From Blastocatellia bacterium (GTDB lineage: Bacteria > Acidobacteriota > Blastocatellia > Pyrinomonadales > Pyrinomonadaceae): DNA of 37,392 nucleotides. The stretch covers positions 23,733 to 61,124 of the forward strand of contig DNNE01000158.1 in the NCBI GenBank assembly GCA_003487805.1. Reading direction: 5' to 3'. The notes under the pieces are model-generated. The model saw nothing but the letters and a program-made list of their open reading frames with translations. It made no database searches and was not told the origin of the DNA. Of the stretch, positions 31,399 through 37,392 are shown piece after piece; position 1 is the first letter of the stretch, and each line of letters starts with the position of its first letter. The position numbers were made by a program, and so were the translations under genes.

Positions 31399-33507
31399 TC
31401 ACCAAATCTGACAACGTTGTTCCGGCGGCCGCACCATCGCATCGCCGCTCTTACACTGGTAAGCCGCGGCGAACTGGGGCATGTTCGACAGTGGTCCATT
31501 CACACGAAACTTTCCGAGCGGATGCGGATCGGTCGCCGTGCGAAGGCGTGCTGCTTCGGGCCGAATGTTCTGTGCCCACACCTGCGCCCAACCAAGAAAG
31601 AACCTCTGCTCAGGAGTGAAACCGTTGATGTCCTTCGGCCGCGGCTTACCTTGCAGAGATTTTTGATACGCAGCGTACGCGACAGTCAAACCTCCTAAAT
31701 CGGCAACTGATTCCCCGACGACCAGCTGACCTTTCTGATGTAGACCCGGCTCGACTTCAAATGAATCGAATTGCTTGACGACGCAATTCGTCCGGTCGGT
31801 AAATTTCTTAAAGTCATCAGTCGTCCACCACATCACCAGGTTTCCATTCGCGTCGTACTTCGCGCCCGAATCATCAAACCCGTGGGTCATCTCGTGACCG
31901 ATCACCGCGCCGATGCCACCATAGTTGAAAGCGTCATCCGCTTTCGGATCGTAGAACGGCGGCTGCAAAATTCCCGCCGGAAAAACTATTTCGTTGAACT
32001 GCGGATTGTAATAAGCGTTAACCGTCGGCGGCGTCATGCCCCATTCCGTTCGGTCGACGGGCTTGCCGATCTTGCTGAGGTTGCGCCGGAAGTCGAACTC
32101 GCCGGCCAGGACAGCGTTGTTGTAGTAAGCGCCACGAGCCACATGCAGCGCTTCATAGTCGCGCCACTTGTCCGGATAACCAATCTTGCGCACGTACGCT
32201 TCCAACTTTGCGATCGCTTTTTGACGCGTGTCGTTGCTCATCCAACTTAAGGTCGTCAAATCCTCACGCAGCGCCGCGATCAAATTCGCAACCATTGTCC
32301 GGGCGCGTTCCTTTGCTGCCGGAGTGAACGTCTTCGCGACATAGAGTTGGCCCAGCGCTTCACCCAAAGCGCGATCCGTGCTGGTCACACAGCGCCTCCA
32401 ACGCGGCAGCATCTCAGTCGTGCCCTGTAAATACTTGCCGTTGAAGTTGAAGCTCTCCTGCACAAACTTGGAAGAGAGCGTACTCGACGAAGCGTTGACC
32501 AAGTGCCATCGCAGGTAACTTTTCCAGTCGTCTACGGGAGTGTCCTTGAGAATCTTGTCAGCAGACTTGAAGAAATCCGGTTGGCCGACATTCACCTTAC
32601 CGACTTCCGGCAGGTTAATGTTTCGGAAATAGCGGCCCCAATCAAAGTCCGGAGTCAATTCGATCAGCATGCCTTTCGTCATCGGATGGTAATTAGCTTC
32701 CGGGCTGCGCCGCTGGATTCGCGTCGAAGAATTCTCAGCCAGCTTCGTCTCGATCTTCATCACAGTCGCTGCTTCCTTCGCGGCCTGATCGGGCGCATCG
32801 CCCATCAGCTCGAAAGTGCGCGCCACGTGCTTTTGGTATTCATCGCGAGTTGCCTTCAATTTCGCATCATCGCTTGTGTAGTAATCGCGATCGGGAAGAC
32901 CAAGACCGCCCTGCACTAACTGGGCAATGATCGTGGTCGAGTCTTTGGAGTCCTGGCTGGCGCCGAAACCAAACACCGCCGGCACGCGATGCGCGTGCAG
33001 AAAAGCGATCTCATCTTCGAGGCTCAACAAGTCTGAAATCTTTGCGATGCGTTGTAGTTCGGGCTCGAGCGGCTTGATCCCTTCGGCTTCGATCGTTTGC
33101 TCGTCCATGCACGAGCCATAAAAGTCGGCGATCTTTTGCTCGTTCGCATTCGCAAGTTTCTTCTTCGCAATCAAGCCGTCGAGAATTTCATGAAGCACAC
33201 TCACGTTCGATTCATCCAGAAGCTCAAACCGGCCCCAACGCGAGAACGCCGCGGGAACCGGATTGCGATCGATCCAGCCGCCATTCGCGAATCGATTGAA
33301 GTCCTGACAGGCGTTAACACTGCGATCGATGCTGGAGAAATCGAAACCCGCGGTGACTGACTGCTGGGGATCGCCGGCGACAATATCAGTCGCTGGAGCG
33401 TCGGTCGCAACTGAATCGGCGTGACTATTGCGCGCTCGGATGGCGACGACGGCAATCAAAGAAACCAGAACGGTTAAGGTGAGCGCGTGGCGACAGAACA
33501 GACTCAT
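31399..33507 (-). CDS. M13-family zinc metallopeptidase (neprilysin-like)
   Basis: A 702-residue secreted peptidase that cleaves short peptides. An N-terminal signal or anchor segment lies at about residues 8-25. The zinc site is complete: H538-E539-M-T-H542 and E599 in GESVADLGG, with D603. The family's NAYYNPQFNEIVFPAG strand and the C-terminal CQIW ending are present. Length is normal for M13. The gene has a strong GGAGG 8 nt before its ATG and a plausible promoter. Its product would generate peptides that the Opp importer encoded elsewhere in the window could take up, though no operon link exists. Confidence 0.95.
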   Translation of the reverse strand: MSLFCRHALTLTVLVSLIAVVAIRARNSHADSVATDAPATDIVAGDPQQSVTAGFDFSSIDRSVNACQDFNRFANGGWIDRNPVPAAFSRWGRFELLDESNVSVLHEILDGLIAKKKLANANEQKIADFYGSCMDEQTIEAEGIKPLEPELQRIAKISDLLSLEDEIAFLHAHRVPAVFGFGASQDSKDSTTIIAQLVQGGLGLPDRDYYTSDDAKLKATRDEYQKHVARTFELMGDAPDQAAKEAATVMKIETKLAENSSTRIQRRSPEANYHPMTKGMLIELTPDFDWGRYFRNINLPEVGKVNVGQPDFFKSADKILKDTPVDDWKSYLRWHLVNASSSTLSSKFVQESFNFNGKYLQGTTEMLPRWRRCVTSTDRALGEALGQLYVAKTFTPAAKERARTMVANLIAALREDLTTLSWMSNDTRQKAIAKLEAYVRKIGYPDKWRDYEALHVARGAYYNNAVLAGEFDFRRNLSKIGKPVDRTEWGMTPPTVNAYYNPQFNEIVFPAGILQPPFYDPKADDAFNYGGIGAVIGHEMTHGFDDSGAKYDANGNLVMWWTTDDFKKFTDRTNCVVKQFDSFEVEPGLHQKGQLVVGESVADLGGLTVAYAAYQKSLQGKPRPKDINGFTPEQRFFLGWAQVWAQNIRPEAARLRTATDPHPLGKFRVNGPLSNMPQFAAAYQCKSGDAMVRPPEQRCQIW

Positions 33508-33515
33508 GACAGAAA

Positions 33516-33520
33516 CCTCC
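33516..33520 (-). promoter_or_regulatory. Ribosome-binding site of the M13 peptidase gene
   Basis: CCTCC on the plus strand reads GGAGG on the coding strand, 8 nt before the ATG at 33507. Confidence 0.7.
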
Positions 33521-33559
33521 GTAAAACTTCATTCATTTTTGTTTAGAGGGAACGGCAGA

Positions 33560-33588
33560 ATCTTATGACTTGAAAGTAAAAAAGGCAA
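33560..33588 (-). promoter_or_regulatory. Candidate promoter of the M13 peptidase gene
   Basis: On the minus strand TTGCCT and TAAGAT are separated by 17 nt, each matching its consensus at four of six positions. It is about 50 nt upstream of the start codon. Confidence 0.4.
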
Positions 33589-33638
33589 AAGGACGGACAA
33601 ATCTTAGGACCTAAGGAAGCGGTGTGGTAATGAGGCAA

Positions 33639-34040
33639 TCAAGAGAGCATCCGCCGCTCCAATTCACCAATTCGCCGGCCATAAATCTTGCTATCGGTCC
33701 GGACGTCGTACAGTTCTTGAAGCACGATGTCGAATTTCTCGACCAATCTTTGAACCTGCTCCTGGACGGCTTCCCAAATCGGGCGAGTTTCTTTAAGCCG
33801 ATCATCAACTGTTTTTTCCAGCGTGGTCAAACGTTGATCGAGCGCCGCGATGTTCTTAGCCGTTGCTGTCTGCTGGGTGCGAATCTCGAGGATGTCACTG
33901 CGAATCTCCGCGATATCGCTCTGCATCGCCGCCTGTTCGGTCCGAATGACAGCAACTTCACGCCGCACGGCCGCAAACTCATCCAGCACTCGTTTCTGAA
34001 ATGCGCGCGTCGCCAGATCCTTTGTTGGTTCTTCGTTCAT
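33639..34040 (-). CDS. Hypothetical coiled-coil protein
   Basis: A 133-residue protein with no signal peptide, membrane segment or recognised domain. Heptad-like hydrophobic spacing runs through most of it, for example IRTEQAAMQSDIAEIRSDILEIRTQQTA and the later LDQRLTTLEKTVDDRL, so a long coiled coil is likely. It is high in Glu, Arg, Gln and Asp. No function is recognised. It is a separate transcription unit from its neighbours, and the overlapping plus-strand frame is judged spurious. Confidence 0.65.
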   Translation of the reverse strand: MNEEPTKDLATRAFQKRVLDEFAAVRREVAVIRTEQAAMQSDIAEIRSDILEIRTQQTATAKNIAALDQRLTTLEKTVDDRLKETRPIWEAVQEQVQRLVEKFDIVLQELYDVRTDSKIYGRRIGELERRMLS

Positions 34041-34110
34041 CGTCCGCGTTGTTCAGAGATCGTAACAACACAGAAGGAACAATTCAACGTAAAAATTTTT
34101 GCATCGTTGG

Positions 34111-34164
34111 AAGTTCCGCCTTTAGGCGGCAATCCACGCGAGAACACCGCCGGAAGGCGGAAGT
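34111..34164. repeat. CCGCC/GGCGG REP doublet
   Basis: CCGCC-TTTA-GGCGG (34116-34129) and CCGCC-GGAA-GGCGG (34147-34160) are adjacent hairpins. With their AAGT flanks they are inverted copies of each other. They occupy the gap between the SUMF1-domain gene and the coiled-coil gene. Confidence 0.75.
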
Positions 34165-34224
34165 ACGAACGAAATCAGACCTTGAGCTTTTGGATTTCTT
34201 CAATCAGGATGGGACTGCTGCTTG

Positions 34225-35463
34225 TCACTCACCAACCAGGACAACCCGAAATCCAGCGGACCGCGGATCCGGAGTTACCCGTCGGCGATATGATGCTCGG
34301 CAGGCTTTTGCTGCGCTCTCCCAGGAGCCGCCACGAAGAACCCGGACATCTACCGGCTGCAAGTCCTCTCTTCCATCAGTGGCGCTATAAGGATAGGGCT
34401 TGTATTTTGACTGACACCACTCCCAGACGTTTCCATACATATCGTACAGACCAAAATGATTCGCTTCCTTTTGTCCGACTGGATGGGTTCGCGCCCCGGA
34501 GTTGCCATCGTACCAGGCGGTTAGACTAGCGGTCTCAGTGGCCGCGCCGGTTGTCCCTGCACGCGCTGCATATTCCCATTCCGCTTCGGTCGGCAATCGA
34601 TACTGACGTCCGGTCTGAGTTGATAGCTTGCGGCAAAACTCGGTCGCCTCGTCCCAGGTCACACTCTCCACCGGCAGATCGTCGCCTTTGAAGGCCGCAG
34701 GATTAGTGCCCATCACCGCGCGGTATTGACTCTGCGTTACTTCATACTTGCTCATGTAAAAGTTGGGCACGGTCACATTACTTTGCGGCCCTTCGTCAGG
34801 ATCGCGGCCGCTTTCTGACGGTGGCGATCCCATCAGAAAGGTGCCGCCCGCAATAGCGAGCATCTTTAATTCTGTACCACTTACTTTCTCGGTAAAGAGA
34901 CTGCCGGACGGCGCAGCTTCCGCACTTGTAGCCAGGGTTTGCGTTGCCGGCGTCGCCTTCTTGCTGCGAGTCATCCACCAAATGACTCCGCCAACTAAAC
35001 CGATCAGCAGAATCGCCGCGACGCCCACAAGCGCGCGCGACCGCAGGGACACCGTCCCGCCTGGTCGCTGGTCGAACTCAGCCTGGGGCGAGAAAGCGCG
35101 CGGAGGCTGGTTGTTGAAGACTACCTCGGGTGGAGGCGCCTGAATGGTCCTCATCACCGGCTCAGATCTCGCATTGTCAGACTGCTCGTGCCGAGGGGAA
35201 GGAGTTGTTTTGCTCTCCGCTCCTTTTGCGAAGTCGCCGGACAGCGCCCGCGTCGGCGGCAATTCCTCGTATGCTTTTTGACCGGACGCGCTTGGAATCG
35301 CCGCGGGATTTACCATCTGGGTTGGCGGCGGCTCTCGATCCCGACGGACCGCGTTGTGGTCGATTGAATGTGGATCAAAAGGAGCTGAAAGAACCGAACC
35401 ATCAACCAGGCAGAACGTCAGCGTGTCATCGAAAGTGCGATCACAGATGGAACAGAGTTTCAT
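34225..35463 (-). CDS. Zinc-ribbon, transmembrane, SUMF1/formylglycine-generating-enzyme-like protein
   Basis: A 412-residue protein. The N-terminus has a half zinc ribbon (C4-x2-C7 and C18). After a disordered region comes one membrane helix at about 143-163, and then an SUMF1/FGE-type domain (about 200-410) with FLMGS, MSKYEVTQSQYRAVMG, RLPTEAEWEYAARAG, YDMYGNVWEW and VLRGGSWESAAKACRA. The catalytic-cysteine pair of true FGE is only half present: the first position is Ser (GGSWES) and the second is Cys. It is therefore likely a non-FGE member, of the kind found in protein-kinase or toxin-linked proteins. The kinase-type linker suggests a signalling role, unproven. Confidence 0.85.
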   Translation of the reverse strand: MKLCSICDRTFDDTLTFCLVDGSVLSAPFDPHSIDHNAVRRDREPPPTQMVNPAAIPSASGQKAYEELPPTRALSGDFAKGAESKTTPSPRHEQSDNARSEPVMRTIQAPPPEVVFNNQPPRAFSPQAEFDQRPGGTVSLRSRALVGVAAILLIGLVGGVIWWMTRSKKATPATQTLATSAEAAPSGSLFTEKVSGTELKMLAIAGGTFLMGSPPSESGRDPDEGPQSNVTVPNFYMSKYEVTQSQYRAVMGTNPAAFKGDDLPVESVTWDEATEFCRKLSTQTGRQYRLPTEAEWEYAARAGTTGAATETASLTAWYDGNSGARTHPVGQKEANHFGLYDMYGNVWEWCQSKYKPYPYSATDGREDLQPVDVRVLRGGSWESAAKACRASYRRRVTPDPRSAGFRVVLVGE

Positions 35464-35499
35464 TGGTACCCCGATAATTCGAGTTAAGGGCAGATCTGC

Positions 35500-36474
35500 T
35501 CAGGCCTTCAGTTTCTTGATTTCTTCAATGAGGACAGGAACTGCTTCGAAGAGGTCACCGACGATTCCATAATCGGCGATGTCAAAGATGGGAGCTTCAG
35601 GGTCTTTGTTGATAGCCACGATCGTACCTGAGTTTTTCATGCCGACCAGATGTTGAATAGCTCCGGAGATGCCAATCGCGACGTAGAGCTTCGGCGCCAC
35701 CGTTTGCCCGGAGGATCCGATCTGTCGATCGATCGGCAACCACTCAGCGTCGCAGATGGGACGCGACGCAGCCAGATCGCCGCCGAGAGCTTCGGCAAGT
35801 TTTTCCGCCAACGCGAGATTATCTTTGCTCTTGATGCCACGACCGACCGCGACGATGATGTCGGCCTTACTAAGATCGACAGCTTGCTTTGCTTCCTGGA
35901 ACGGCGGCTCAGGCTTCATGCGAACCTCGCCTACGTCAACGGGCTCTTCCTCTATTGGTGCGGTGCTTCCCTTCACTGCCTGATCGCCGCGAAACGAACC
36001 CGATTGAAAAGTGACGAAAGTCGGCGGCTCGCCCTCTGAGACAACGTCAGCATCCAGTTTGCCGAGAAAAATTCTTCGCGTGAAAGTCGTCTTGCCGCTG
36101 TCCACATTCATGCGAATGCAATCGCCGATCAATCCTTTGCCAAAACGCGCGGCGACCTTCGGCGCAAAATCACGCGCCAGATAAGTGTGCGACATGATGA
36201 CGTATTGCGGGTCGACGGCGCGCACGACTTGCTCCAGCGCGTCAGCGTAAGCATCGGGAGTATATTCAGCGAGTCGAGCATGATCCGCGCTGATGACCTT
36301 CTCAAGATCATACGCAGCGATCTCCTGCGCCAACGCCGGCGCGCCCAACACTACAGCCGAAACCTTCTGGCCGGTGTCGCTGCCAAGTTTCTGCGCGGCG
36401 GCGAGCGCTTCGAGCGAAGTCTTATTCAGCGTGCCCGCTTTGTGTTCGACGAATACGAGTATGCCGTTGCTCAT
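35500..36474 (-). CDS. etfA: Electron transfer flavoprotein alpha subunit
   Basis: A 324-residue FAD-binding subunit that, with the beta subunit, carries electrons from acyl-CoA dehydrogenases to the quinone pool. The C-terminal FAD domain is clear: RPICDAEWLPIDRQIGSSGQ, then YVAIGISGAIQHLVGM, INKDPEAPIFDIADYGIVGD and the ending LFEAVPVLIEEI. The N-terminal half has the expected alpha/beta fold. It is the second gene of the pair, 105 bp after etfB, with a REP doublet between. Confidence 0.95.
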   Translation of the reverse strand: MSNGILVFVEHKAGTLNKTSLEALAAAQKLGSDTGQKVSAVVLGAPALAQEIAAYDLEKVISADHARLAEYTPDAYADALEQVVRAVDPQYVIMSHTYLARDFAPKVAARFGKGLIGDCIRMNVDSGKTTFTRRIFLGKLDADVVSEGEPPTFVTFQSGSFRGDQAVKGSTAPIEEEPVDVGEVRMKPEPPFQEAKQAVDLSKADIIVAVGRGIKSKDNLALAEKLAEALGGDLAASRPICDAEWLPIDRQIGSSGQTVAPKLYVAIGISGAIQHLVGMKNSGTIVAINKDPEAPIFDIADYGIVGDLFEAVPVLIEEIKKLKA

Positions 36475-36499
36475 AAAAGTTTCTATTACGCGTCAACCC

Positions 36500-36577
36500 T
36501 TTGGAGTGCGCTGACTTGTCAGCGCTATCGTCAAGCCGCCACGAACTAAAGCGGCGACAGGTCGCCGCACTCCAAAA
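36500..36577. repeat. REP doublet between etfB and etfA
   Basis: Outer arms TTTGGAGTGCG and CGCACTCCAAA bracket two perfect hairpins, GCGCTGAC-TT-GTCAGCGC (36508-36525) and GCGGCGAC-AG-GTCGCCGC (36551-36568). It is transcribed with the pair if they form one operon. Confidence 0.85.
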
Positions 36578-36579
36578 TA

Positions 36580-37353
36580 CTATATAACTCGTGCCTCGTT
36601 GCGAAGTTTCTCAGCCAACTCAACCGCACCTTTCTTAGCGTCGCCACCACCAAGAAACTGCGTCTGTTTTGATTTTTGCGGCAGATAGATTTTGTCGATT
36701 CGTTGATGCGAAGGCCCACCGACAATCTCAGCAGACGGCGCGACTTCTTTAATCTCTTTCTTCTTAGCCGCCATGATGCCCTTCAAGGTCGCATAGCGAA
36801 TCTGGCTGATGCCCGACTGAATCGTCAGCAAAGCCGGCTTTGGCATCGTGTACCATTGATACCAACCGCTCTCTAGTTCCCGCTTGACGCGCAACTCGTC
36901 GCCGCTACAGTCAATCTCGATCACAATTGTCGCATGCGGAAGACCAAGAATCTCGGCGAGGATTACGCCAGTTTGCGCGTAACCATAATCATCAGACTGC
37001 AAACCCGACATTATGAGATCCGCCTGCTCATCGCGAATCGCCTCGGCCAACACACTGGCCGCGGCAAACGGCGAGAGATGCACCACGTTGTCTCCGACGA
37101 CGTGAATCGCGCGATCAGCACCGCGCGCTAAAGCATCTTTGATTACACTTTTTGCTCGCGGTGGTCCCATCGAAACGACCACGACCTCACCGCCGACCTT
37201 TTCCTTGATGCGCAGCGCTTCTTCGAGGGCATAGCCATCCGACTCGTTCACTTCAAACGACAGGTCAGCTTCCTCGATCCAGGTCGAGTCTTTGTTGATT
37301 CGCAGAATCGCGTCTTTGTTCGCGACCTGCTTCATTAAGACAAGTATTTTCAT
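36580..37353 (-). CDS. etfB: Electron transfer flavoprotein beta subunit
   Basis: A 257-residue subunit that binds AMP and pairs with the alpha subunit. Recognisable elements are MKILVLMKQVANKDA at the start, ESDGYALEEALRIKE, VVSMGPPRAKSVIKDALARGAD, and the DYGYAQTGVILAEILGLPHAT signature of the family. The length is typical. The start is near the window edge, and the upstream sequence TTTGGTCTTTGG appears repetitive. Substrates of the linked dehydrogenases are not encoded here. Confidence 0.95.
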   Translation of the reverse strand: MKILVLMKQVANKDAILRINKDSTWIEEADLSFEVNESDGYALEEALRIKEKVGGEVVVVSMGPPRAKSVIKDALARGADRAIHVVGDNVVHLSPFAAASVLAEAIRDEQADLIMSGLQSDDYGYAQTGVILAEILGLPHATIVIEIDCSGDELRVKRELESGWYQWYTMPKPALLTIQSGISQIRYATLKGIMAAKKKEIKEVAPSAEIVGGPSHQRIDKIYLPQKSKQTQFLGGGDAKKGAVELAEKLRNEARVI

Positions 37354-37392
37354 TGCAAAGTTGCGAGTCCTGGTCTTTGGACTTTGGTCTTT

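Noticed and set aside
33624..34529. 301-residue plus-strand frame
   Set aside because: Antisense to two genes and runs through a REP doublet; no domain is seen.
1..37392. CRISPR array
   Set aside because: The repeats are palindromic and irregularly spaced, with no unique spacers or cas genes.

Overview
The window looks like chromosome from an acidobacterium, most likely class Blastocatellia. The evidence is indirect: an ECF sigma factor translationally joined to a kinase/TPR protein, M13 peptidases ending in CQIW, a small secreted acidobacterial-type protein, a CusF-SCO1 fusion, and many palindromic intergenic repeats. No rRNA, tRNA, CRISPR array, prophage or integrative element was seen. 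Gene density is high and most intergenic space is occupied by palindromes.

Layout. (1) 1-700: an IS200/REP-associated tyrosine transposase flanked by two exact mirror-image 17-nt hairpins, followed by other hairpins. (2) 716-2547, plus strand: an endonuclease/exonuclease/phosphatase-fold protein and a SpoU rRNA/tRNA methyltransferase. (3) 2813-11402, plus strand: FHA protein, class B penicillin-binding protein, RodA/FtsW, PP2C phosphatase, Ser/Thr kinase and a second FHA protein. This resembles the actinobacterial fhaA-pstP-rodA-pbpA-pknB locus and probably couples septal or lateral wall synthesis to reversible phosphorylation. (4) 11408-17205, minus strand, converging on region 3: a PocR-GAF-GGDEF diguanylate cyclase, a large protein with a degenerate AAA/STAND-like module and a C-terminal RsbW-like HATPase, a STAS anti-anti-sigma protein, and a GAF-HD-GYP phosphodiesterase. 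This joins c-di-GMP synthesis and breakdown to a partner-switching pair with no sigma factor nearby, and is the most interesting unit in the window.

(5) 17375-23521, minus strand: a complete oligopeptide ABC importer in the order oppA-B-C-D-F. (6) 23613-25779, minus strand: a hicAB toxin-antitoxin pair whose toxin is frameshifted, dephospho-CoA kinase (coaE) and folD. (7) 25780-26985: a hairpin-rich gap and a plus-strand CusF-SCO1 lipoprotein. (8) 27026-30383, minus strand: ECF sigma factor overlapping a Ser/Thr kinase with TolB-like and TPR domains. (9) 30716-31162, plus strand: a small secreted protein with a strong terminator. (10) 31399-37353, minus strand: M13 metallopeptidase, a coiled-coil protein, a zinc-ribbon/SUMF1-domain membrane protein, and electron-transfer flavoprotein subunits etfB-etfA separated by a REP doublet.

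A recurrent theme is that palindromic repeats of at least seven kinds sit between genes and in several cases supply the last codons and stop of a neighbouring gene. All gene functions are inferred from motifs in the translated sequence; no database search was run.
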